Shown here: positions 1 through 5,687 of the stretch, in pieces
Layout of the letters: each line of letters starts with the position of its first letter
How positions within the stretch are numbered: position 1 is the stretch's first letter
Assembly: GCA_016206585.1 (NCBI GenBank)
Contig: JACQRE010000005.1
Coordinates: 1-6,739 of the forward strand
Length of the DNA: 6,739 bases
Direction: 5' to 3'
Origin: Candidatus Omnitrophota bacterium
Lineage (GTDB): Bacteria; Omnitrophota; Gorgyraeia; Aquiviventales; Aquiviventaceae
Notes under the pieces: model-generated
What the model saw: the letters and a program-made list of their open reading frames with translations, nothing else
What the model was told of the DNA's origin: nothing
The model's database searches: none
Position numbers and translations under genes: made by a program

Positions 1-551
1 ACCAGGAGCCGTTCTGGGCGTGGGGGTTCTCGGCGATCTCGGGCGCGCTCTATCTGAGCGCGACGTCTTTCGCGGTGCTGGCGAACCGGCACCGTCGGGA
101 CACGAGCAGTCTGGTGATGCGGGACCTGGCCCGGCGCAACCCGGAGGAGCGCGTCCTGCTGGAGGCGACGCAGATCGTCTGGCCGCTGGTGCTGTTTCCG
201 GCCTTGCGGGGATCCCACTCGCGGTCGTTCACCGGCCGCCGGTGGATTCCCGGGATCAAAGCCGGCTTCGGGCTGTCGCGGCTGTACCTCACGGACAAGC
301 GGCTGCTCGCGCAGCTGCTCGTTCCCCCCGTGCTCATCTTCGACATCGACCGGGAGGACGTGCGGAGTGCCGGCTACGTCGACCGCGAGCGGGACCTGGT
401 CGGCGTCCGGTACGCCGCCGGACGCATCAGTCCGATGACCAAGCTGCTCGCGTTCACCGGCCTGCCGGCCAGCCGCGACATGGTCTTCTTGAACCTGGGC
501 GCGGACAGCCAGCGCTGGCTCAACGCCCTCACGCCGGCCGCATCGACATGA
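1..551 (+). CDS. 3' end of a membrane-anchored protein of unknown function, possibly with a PH/GRAM-like domain (partial)
   Basis: The frame is open from base 3 to the TGA at 549-551, giving at least 182 residues, so the gene probably begins upstream of the window. A GTG at 75 could be an internal start but would cut off the hydrophobic segment. Visible residues 4-26 form one likely membrane helix (FWAWGFSAISGALYLSATSF), followed by a basic, Arg-rich stretch (RHRRD, RRNPEER) typical of a cytoplasmic flank. The rest is a soluble domain. Its middle (LYLTDKRLL, then a short beta-like stretch ending in FDIDREDV) resembles the strand pattern of bacterial PH/GRAM-type domains, where a T-x-x-R-L motif is common. 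That resemblance is by eye only. The stop overlaps the nuoI start (ATGA at 548-551), so the two are probably co-translated. I do not recognise the family, and a role with complex I would be a guess from position. Confidence 0.6.
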   Translation, partial: QEPFWAWGFSAISGALYLSATSFAVLANRHRRDTSSLVMRDLARRNPEERVLLEATQIVWPLVLFPALRGSHSRSFTGRRWIPGIKAGFGLSRLYLTDKRLLAQLLVPPVLIFDIDREDVRSAGYVDRERDLVGVRYAAGRISPMTKLLAFTGLPASRDMVFLNLGADSQRWLNALTPAAST

Positions 552-1234
552 GCCGCGGCACGTCGCTCAGCGACACGCTCCTCCACCGGATCCGCGACGC
601 CCACAGGCGCCGCCGCCTGACGTGGTGGGAGCGGACGTATCTGCCCGCCGTGTTCCAGGGGCTGGCGCTCACCTCGCGCCACTTCTGGCGCAACCTCTTC
701 CTCCACCTGGCACACCGCGTGGGATGGCTGCGCGGCGTGCCGGCGTCGGTGACCATCCAGTACCCCGACCAGCGCCGCAACACGGAAGTCCGGCTGCGCA
801 CCCGCCACCGGCTGACGAAGCGGGAGGATGGCACGCCGCGCTGTGTCGCCTGCATGATGTGCGAGACGGTCTGCCCGGCGCGCTGCATCTACATCGTCGC
901 GGGGGAGCATCCGGATCCGGACGTCGAGAAGGTGCCCCGCAGCTTTGACATCGATCTGGGCAAATGCATTTATTGCGGCTACTGCGTGGAGGCCTGTCCC
1001 GAGGATGCCATCCGCATGGACACCCAGCGCCACGACATCGCCGCCTACAGCCGCGACGGCATGTGGCTCGACATCAAAGAGCTCCTGAACCCCGGGACCC
1101 GGACGTTCAACGAGCCGCCTGAGAAGTTCGTCCAGCTGGAGGTCGAGGAGTTCAAGCGGCTTCCCCCCACGCCGGAGCCTCCGCCGCCCGGCACCGGCCT
1201 CGCGTCATGCGCGCCCTCTGGTCCCTCATCGTAA
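548..1234 (+). CDS. nuoI: NADH-quinone oxidoreductase subunit I (NuoI), 2x[4Fe-4S] ferredoxin
   Basis: This is the peripheral-arm subunit of respiratory complex I. It holds two [4Fe-4S] clusters (N6a, N6b) that pass electrons from NuoG to NuoB and the quinone site. The 228-residue product has the family layout. An N-terminal part includes amphipathic helices (about residues 31-56) that pack on the membrane subunits. A YPD element at residues 72-74 and an RHRLTKREDG segment precede the first cluster motif, with cysteines at 99, 102, 105 and 109 (CVACMMCETVCP). The second is at 140, 143, 146 and 150 (CIYCGYCVEACPED). The YSRDGMWLDIKELL stretch near 162-175 matches the conserved NuoI tail. It is longer than the roughly 180-residue E. 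coli protein because of a Pro/Glu-rich C-terminus (about residues 195-228). The ATG at 548 overlaps the previous stop (ATGA) and places the N-terminus correctly, though no clear ribosome-binding site is seen. The last 28 bases overlap the next gene. It sits apart from nuoM/nuoN, which are on the other strand. Confidence 0.95.
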   Translation: MSRGTSLSDTLLHRIRDAHRRRRLTWWERTYLPAVFQGLALTSRHFWRNLFLHLAHRVGWLRGVPASVTIQYPDQRRNTEVRLRTRHRLTKREDGTPRCVACMMCETVCPARCIYIVAGEHPDPDVEKVPRSFDIDLGKCIYCGYCVEACPEDAIRMDTQRHDIAAYSRDGMWLDIKELLNPGTRTFNEPPEKFVQLEVEEFKRLPPTPEPPPPGTGLASCAPSGPSS

Positions 1235-2067
1235 TCGGAACGTGCTGCGCAGCACCCATCGCGGCGGCCGCGCCGCGGGACGGCAAGCAGCTCCTCCTGT
1301 GGGCGAAGGCGATGAACGCCGACCGCTACCAATTCGCCCTCGATGAGGGCGCGCAAATCCTGCCCACGAGCGACGGCCGCAGCTTCTGTCTCCTCTGGTA
1401 TCCCATTCCCCTCCGCACGGTGAGTCCAAAGCCGCCGCTCATCGTCACGCTGCACGGGCACCGCAGCTTTGCCTTCGATGAGTTCTTCCTCTGGCAGCCG
1501 TACGCGGAGCGCCACGGCTACGGCGTGCTCGCGGTCCAATGGTGGCTCGGCGGCGGGGACGACGCCCGCGACTACTACGCGCCGCAGGAGCTGTATCCGC
1601 TCCTGGCGAAGATCCTGAAGGACGAGCAGATCGATCCCGGGACGGCGATCCTGCACGGCTTCAGCCGGGGGGCGGCCAACACGTACGCGCTGACCGCGCT
1701 GGACCGCGCCTCGGGTGCCGCCCGGTTCGGCCTGACGATCGCCAACGCCGGCGGGGTGTCGTCCGACTTCCCGCCCAACGAGCAGATCGGGCAGGGTGTC
1801 TTCGGCGAGCAGGCCTTCGCCGGGACGCACTGGGTGCTCTTCTGCGGCGGCCTCGACCCGCATCCGGAGCGGGATGGCTGCCCGGCGATGCGCCGCACCG
1901 CCGACTGGCTCACCGGATTGGGCGGTACCATCGACCGGTTGATCGAGGATCCTCAGGCCAAGCACGGAGGGTTTCACCGCACCGCAGCACACGTGAACGC
2001 TGCGCTCGACGTCGCGGCGCGGCTCCTGCCGGATGCTCGGGCGGCTCAACGAGGAGACGGCACATGA
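1207..2067 (+). CDS. Secreted serine alpha/beta-hydrolase, substrate unknown
   Basis: The 286-residue product begins with a short Sec-type signal peptide (MRALWSLIVIG..., likely cut near residues 20-23 after an Ala run), so it should act in the periplasm or outside. An alpha/beta-hydrolase core follows. It has an oxyanion-hole type LHGH at 82-85, the nucleophile elbow GFSRG with Ser153, a likely acid at Asp217 (CGGLDPHPERDGC, with Asp223 as alternative) and a likely catalytic His253 (KHGGFHR; His257 is the alternative). Cys213 and Cys225 bracket the acid loop and could form a disulfide in an oxidising compartment. The arrangement resembles exported PHB-depolymerase/feruloyl-esterase-like or peptidase-S9-like hydrolases, but the substrate cannot be told. 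The ATG at 1207 is preferred, despite a 28-base overlap with nuoI and no clear ribosome-binding site, because the next in-frame ATG (1312) would remove the signal peptide. The stop overlaps the next start (ATGA). Confidence 0.85.
   Translation: MRALWSLIVIGTCCAAPIAAAAPRDGKQLLLWAKAMNADRYQFALDEGAQILPTSDGRSFCLLWYPIPLRTVSPKPPLIVTLHGHRSFAFDEFFLWQPYAERHGYGVLAVQWWLGGGDDARDYYAPQELYPLLAKILKDEQIDPGTAILHGFSRGAANTYALTALDRASGAARFGLTIANAGGVSSDFPPNEQIGQGVFGEQAFAGTHWVLFCGGLDPHPERDGCPAMRRTADWLTGLGGTIDRLIEDPQAKHGGFHRTAAHVNAALDVAARLLPDARAAQRGDGT
2051..2056 (+). promoter_or_regulatory. Shine-Dalgarno sequence for the dienelactone hydrolase gene
   Basis: GAGGAG lies 7 bases before the ATG at 2064, within the end of the preceding hydrolase gene. 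It decides the start over upstream in-frame codons, since the frame itself is open back to 1539. Confidence 0.7.
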
Positions 2068-2864
2068 GATACGCGCTGATGGTGGGATGCCTGGCGGCCT
2101 GGGCCGCGACGGCTGAGGCGGCGCTGCGCACGGAGCCGGTCGAGTACCGGCACGGCGAGACGGTGCTGGAAGGCTACCTGGCATACGACGACGCCGCAGC
2201 CGCCCCGCGGCCCGGGGTCCTCGTCGTGCACGAATGGATGGGGCTGGGACCGTATGCGAAGCGGCGCGCCGAGCAGCTGGCCCAGCTGGGCTACGTGGCG
2301 TTCGCCGCCGACATGTACGGCAAGGGGGTGCGCGCCAAGGACCACGACGAAGCGGCGAAGCTCTCCGGCGTCTACCGGAACGACCGGCAACTCATGCGGG
2401 GACGCATCCTCGCCGCGCTCGAGGTGTTGCAGCGCAGCGACCGGGTCGATCCGTCGCGCCTCGCGGCGATCGGCTACTGTTTCGGCGGGATGACGGTGCT
2501 GGAGCTGGCCCGCAGCGGGGCGGAGATCGCCGGGGTCGTCAGCGTTCATGGCGGGCTCGACACGCCCCACACGGAGGACGCGAAGCGGATCACCGCGCGC
2601 GTGCTGGTCCTGCATGGGGCGGATGATCGCTTCGTCACGCAGGACCAGGTGGCCGCCTTCGAGCGGGAGATGCAGGGGGCCGGCGTCAGCTACCGGGTCA
2701 TCCAATACCCCGGGGCGGTGCACAGCTTCACCGTCCGTGAAGCGGGGGACGACCCGTCCAAGGGCATGGCCTACAACCAGGCGGCCGACGAGCAGTCCTG
2801 GCAGGCCATGACCGGGTTCCTCTTCGACGTGCTCCGGATGTCCGAGCTGTCGCACATCGGCTGA
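2064..2864 (+). CDS. Exported dienelactone hydrolase family protein
   Basis: The 266-residue product is a dienelactone-hydrolase (DLH) family alpha/beta-hydrolase. Classical DLH opens 4-carboxymethylenebutenolide to maleylacetate in chlorocatechol breakdown, but exported homologues have mostly unknown substrates. An N-terminal signal peptide (MRYALMVGCLAAWAATAEA, cut likely after AEA at residue 19) points to the periplasm. The DLH signature residues are visible: VVHEWMGLG with Glu57, equivalent to the DLH glutamate that tunes the nucleophile; the nucleophile Cys139 in GYCFGG; Asp188 in HGADDRFV; and His220 in AVHSF. The C-terminal NQAADEQSW stretch (238-246), with the mobile loop before it, is typical of the exported subfamily. 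The start at 2064 is backed by GAGGAG 7 bases upstream, the signal peptide and an ATGA overlap with the previous gene. An extra ~175-codon open frame upstream is a shadow of that gene. The next gene follows after 8 bases. Confidence 0.92.
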   Translation: MRYALMVGCLAAWAATAEAALRTEPVEYRHGETVLEGYLAYDDAAAAPRPGVLVVHEWMGLGPYAKRRAEQLAQLGYVAFAADMYGKGVRAKDHDEAAKLSGVYRNDRQLMRGRILAALEVLQRSDRVDPSRLAAIGYCFGGMTVLELARSGAEIAGVVSVHGGLDTPHTEDAKRITARVLVLHGADDRFVTQDQVAAFEREMQGAGVSYRVIQYPGAVHSFTVREAGDDPSKGMAYNQAADEQSWQAMTGFLFDVLRMSELSHIG

Positions 2865-2872
2865 CGGGGTTC

Positions 2873-3814
2873 ATGGATTGCTGGGGAGCGCTCGCCGTCC
2901 TCGTGCTGTTGGCCTCCCTGGGGACCGTCGCCGGGTTCCTAGGCCGGGTGTGGTGGCTCTTCGAGCTGGCGTGCCACTTCCGCGCGCACTACTTCACGGT
3001 GCTGGCGGCCGGGACACTGGCCTCCACGGCCGGCCAGCGCTACGACGAGGCGATCGTCAGCGGGCTCCTGGCGCTGGCCAATGCGGGTTCGATCCTTGCC
3101 CTCTATCTGCCCCGTCAGCCCGCGCGGCCCGATCATCGTCGGACGGTGCGCGTGTGGTTGCTGAACGTCAACTTCCATAGCCGGGCGTACGGGCGCACCC
3201 TGCAGGCGATCCACGACGCCGATCCGGACCTAATCGTGCTCATGGAGGTCAGCCGGACCTGGATGGAGGCGCTCAGGCCTCTGCAGGCGCGCTACCCGCA
3301 CGGGAGCCACCTCATCCTGGAACGCGGCTTCGGGATCGCCCTGTTCAGCCGCGTGCCGCTGACCCGCGTGGAGATCCGTTCGGTCGGCCCGGCGGATCTG
3401 CCGTCGGTCATCGCGCACCTGGTCGTGGAGGGGCACCCGCTGACTCTCATCGGGACGCATCCGCTCGCACCCCAGAGCGCGCAGTTCACCCGCCTGCGCG
3501 ATGAGCAGATGCTGGAGCTGGCTCGCCTGGCCGCCTCCCAGGCGGACGCGGTCATGCTCGCGGGCGATTTCAACACGACCTCCTGGTCGACGGCCTTTGC
3601 CGAGGTGCTGAAGGTCTCTGGCCTGCGGGACAGCCGCCTTGGCTTCGGGCTGCAGCCCACCTGGCCCGCGTGGCTCGCCCCGTTGAGAATCCCCATCGAT
3701 CACGCTCTGGTCTCCCCGCAGCTCATCGTGCGCCGCCGCAGGGTCGGGCCGCACGTCGGATCGGATCATCTGCCGGTGCTGGTTGAGGTGTCCTGGGCGG
3801 AGGCCCCCGCATGA
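2873..3814 (+). CDS. Membrane-anchored endonuclease/exonuclease/phosphatase (EEP) family protein
   Basis: The 313-residue product has two parts. Residues 1-80 hold two or three hydrophobic helices (about 5-24, 39-52 and 62-79) with an FELACHFRAHYF element, a layout shared with YafD-like membrane EEP proteins. Residues 92-306 form an EEP-fold metal-dependent phosphoesterase. Its motifs appear in order: LNVN (Asn98), LIVLMEV (metal ligand Glu125), GTHP (His196), GDFNTT (Asp232, Asn234), PIDHALV (Asp276, His277) and GSDHLPV (Ser297, Asp298, His299). All expected catalytic positions are present, so it should be active, cleaving phosphodiester or phosphomonoester bonds; the fold is shared by DNases, sphingomyelinases and inositol phosphatases, so the substrate is open. 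The domain may face the periplasm, but topology is uncertain. The ATG at 2873 follows the previous stop by 8 bases with only a weak, close GGGG as ribosome-binding site. The stop overlaps the next start (ATGA). Confidence 0.9.
   Translation: MDCWGALAVLVLLASLGTVAGFLGRVWWLFELACHFRAHYFTVLAAGTLASTAGQRYDEAIVSGLLALANAGSILALYLPRQPARPDHRRTVRVWLLNVNFHSRAYGRTLQAIHDADPDLIVLMEVSRTWMEALRPLQARYPHGSHLILERGFGIALFSRVPLTRVEIRSVGPADLPSVIAHLVVEGHPLTLIGTHPLAPQSAQFTRLRDEQMLELARLAASQADAVMLAGDFNTTSWSTAFAEVLKVSGLRDSRLGFGLQPTWPAWLAPLRIPIDHALVSPQLIVRRRRVGPHVGSDHLPVLVEVSWAEAPA
3799..3803 (+). promoter_or_regulatory. Shine-Dalgarno sequence for the SRPBCC gene
   Basis: GGAGG lies 7 bases before the ATG at 3811, inside the last codons of the EEP gene. 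It supports that start and independent as well as coupled initiation. Confidence 0.65.
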
Positions 3815-4392
3815 TCTCTGCCTATGCGTTTGTGACGCGCTGGAGGATCCGCGCGCCGATCGACGCGGTCTGGGCGGCGGTCTTCCATGCCGAACGCTGG
3901 CCGGAATGGTGGCCGGGGCTGCAGCGCGTCGAGGAGCTGGCGGCGGGGGATGGCCGGTACCTCGGCTGCGGGCGGCGTTTCGTCTGGAAAGGCGCGCTGC
4001 CGTATACGCTGACCGTGGAGATGACCACCACCCGGGTGGAGCCGCCGACGCTGTTGGAGAGCGCAGCCACCGGCGAGCTGGTCGGCCGCGGCGTGTGGCG
4101 CCTCGCGCCGGTGGAGGGCGGGACGTCGGTGCGCTACGACTGGAACGTCTCACCGGCGAAGCGGTGGATGCGCCGGCTCGATCTGGTGGCGCGGCCGGTC
4201 TTCCGGTGGAACCACGACGTGGTGATGCGGCGGGGCGAGCGGGGACTCAAGCGGTTGCTGGAAACGGCCGCGTCAATGAATCGACGCGATGATGCGCTGG
4301 AGAAACGGCTCTGGCCAGATGCCGGCGGCGAAGATACCCAGCACCAGGGCGGCCAGCACGACCTTGGTCAGGCGGCTCACCGGGATCGGTGA
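3811..4392 (+). CDS. SRPBCC (START/polyketide cyclase-like) family protein with an odd C-terminal extension
   Basis: The 193-residue frame begins with a helix-grip-fold SRPBCC protein of the polyketide_cyc2 type, a family that binds hydrophobic ligands in a deep pocket. Visible signs are the opening strand and AP-x-x-x-VW element (TRWRIRAPIDAVW, residues 9-21), the WPEWWPGL loop (30-37), alternating strands through FVWKGALPYTLTVEMTT (57-73), the GELVGRGVWRL and SVRYDWNV strands (88-113), and a long C-terminal helix (126-152) with FRWNHDVVM and GLKRLLE. No signal peptide is seen, so it is cytoplasmic. The normal domain ends near residue 153. From about residue 155 the frame crosses the stop of the convergent nuoN gene and continues 120 bases antisense to it, giving a Gln/His/Asp-rich tail that looks like antisense translation rather than protein. 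The start is supported by GGAGG at 7 bases and an ATGA overlap with the EEP gene. The ligand is unknown. Confidence 0.8.
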   Translation: MISAYAFVTRWRIRAPIDAVWAAVFHAERWPEWWPGLQRVEELAAGDGRYLGCGRRFVWKGALPYTLTVEMTTTRVEPPTLLESAATGELVGRGVWRLAPVEGGTSVRYDWNVSPAKRWMRRLDLVARPVFRWNHDVVMRRGERGLKRLLETAASMNRRDDALEKRLWPDAGGEDTQHQGGQHDLGQAAHRDR

Positions 4393-5687
4393 GGCGGCCT
4401 TCGGGGTGTCCAGATACATGCGCTTCACGATCATGAGGTAGTAGTAGAGCGAGATCGCCACGTTGACCGCGCCGATTGCCACGAGCCACAACCGCTGGCT
4501 CTCGACGGTGCGCAGCAGCACGAGCAGCTTTCCCACGAATCCCGCCAACGGCGGCACGCCGGCCAGCGACAGCAGCCCGATGAACAGGGACGCCGCCAGG
4601 ACGCCGGACCGCTTCGCCAGCCCTTGTAGTCGTCCAGCGCCTCGCCGCCGACCCCCTCGCTCGCCGCCACGACCACGAGAAAGACCGCCAGGTTGCTGAA
4701 CAGGTACGCCAGCAGGTAGTAGGCGACGGCTTGGATGCCGCCCGCCGATCCCGTTGAAATCGCCATCAGCAGATAGCCCGCGTGGCCGATCGACGAGTAG
4801 CCCAGCAGCCGTTTGATGTTCGTCTGCGGCAGCGCGGCCAAGTTGCCGTAGCACATCGTGACCGCGGAGAGGACCGACAGGACTGGCGCCCAGAACGGCT
4901 GCAGCGGCAGGAACGCGCCGTAGAGCACGCGGGTCAGCGCCACGATCCCCGCCATCTTCGAGCCCACCGACAGGAACGCCACGACCGGCGTCGGGGCGCC
5001 CTCGTACACGTCCGGCACCCACCAGTGGAAGGGCACCGCCGCGATCTTGAACCCCAGGCCCGCCAGCACGAGCAGCACGCCCGCCTGCACGGCGAGCGTC
5101 GGCGGCTGGGTGGCGAGTGCGTCGCGGATCGCAGCAAACGTCATGCTCCCCGTGACGCCGTAGAGCAGCGCCAAGCCGTAGACCAGGAACCCCGACGAGA
5201 CCGAGCCCATGATGAGGTACTTCATTCCCGCTTCGATGGACCGCGCGTCGGACTTCAGATACGCGGTCATGATGTAGAGGGAGAAGGTCAACAGCTCCAC
5301 ACCGAGGAAGAGCAGCAGCAGGTCGTTCGTGGAGGCGAGGACGAGCGTGCCCAGCAGGGCGGTGAAGAGGAGCATGTAGAACGCCCCGGCGTGCTGCAGA
5401 CGGGCGGAGGGGCCGGAGAACTCCCGCGTCATCACGATGACCACCCCGGCGGTCAGCAGGAACAGCCCCTTGAAGTAGCCGCTGAACCCATCGACGGCAA
5501 AGACCTGCTGGAAGATGCCGCTGACCGATTCCGCGCGCTGCCAGGAGAGGAGCCCCAGCGCCACGATGACCCCGGCGAGTGCGACCAGCCACAGCGAGGA
5601 TGTGCGCTCGGCCGGGGCGGCGAGCAGCAGCAGGATCCAGGCGCAGACGCCCAGCTCGACGGCGAAGAGTGCCCAGGGGAAGGTCAT
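4273..5687 (-). CDS. nuoN: NADH-quinone oxidoreductase subunit N (NuoN), interrupted by a frameshift
   Basis: This is the antiporter-like membrane subunit of complex I next to NuoK; it takes part in proton translocation. The first frame (start ATG 5687-5685) gives 356 good NuoN residues and then turns into a Cys/Ser/Arg-rich shadow that stops at 4431. The true C-terminal 115 residues (LAKRSGVLAASLF to IIASIH) continue in another frame from 4620 to the TGA at 4275-4273. Joined, they make about 471 residues, close to the usual 470-490. Conserved points are present: Glu131 in FLGVELLTFSLY, Lys214 in GFKIAAVPFHWW, VPDVYEGAPTP (224-234), Lys244 in VGSKMAG, Lys292 in NIKRLLGYSSIGHAGY, and after the break LSLAGVPPLAGFVGKLLVL with the TM12 lysine. 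The start overlaps the nuoM stop (ATGA). It is the last gene of its operon. It is either a recent pseudogene or a sequencing error; all else looks under selection. Confidence 0.9.
4618..4623 (-). other. Frameshift site in nuoN (apparent one-base deletion)
   Basis: Read on the minus strand, the sequence is AAGGGCTGGCG. One extra C (AAGGGCCTGGCG) would restore the reading DDYKG-LAKRSG across the break, which is what the NuoN family expects here. The two frames share base 4620. It is not a long homopolymer, and no slippery heptamer or obvious downstream stem suggests programmed frameshifting. Confidence 0.85.

Noticed and set aside
20..547. N-terminal extension of the nuoI frame back to base 20
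   Set aside because: The extension is Arg/Ala/Pro-rich shadow of the upstream gene. The NuoI homology begins after the ATG at 548, which also forms an ATGA junction.
842..889. Extra cysteine (Cys113) after the first NuoI cluster motif
   Set aside because: A CPA-x-C-I continuation occurs in NuoI proteins of several bacterial groups as far as I recall, and the eight cluster ligands are already accounted for, so I do not read it as an extra cluster.
1228..1260. Possible lipoprotein signal in the serine hydrolase (Cys13/Cys14)
   Set aside because: The residues before the cysteines (I-G-T-C-C) do not fit a lipobox, which needs a small residue such as Gly or Ala just before Cys. A Sec-type cleavage after the Ala run is more likely.
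1045..2184. A 379-codon open frame on the minus strand
   Set aside because: It is antisense to nuoI and the serine hydrolase, both of which have clear motifs. The Arg/Pro/Gly/Val-rich product shows no recognisable fold.
4269..4288. Inverted repeat (CGCGTC and GACGCG, 8-base loop) at the nuoN stop, a possible bidirectional terminator
   Set aside because: The stem is only 6 bp, there is no T-tract on either side, and such short GC palindromes are common in this composition. It is not convincing as an intrinsic terminator.
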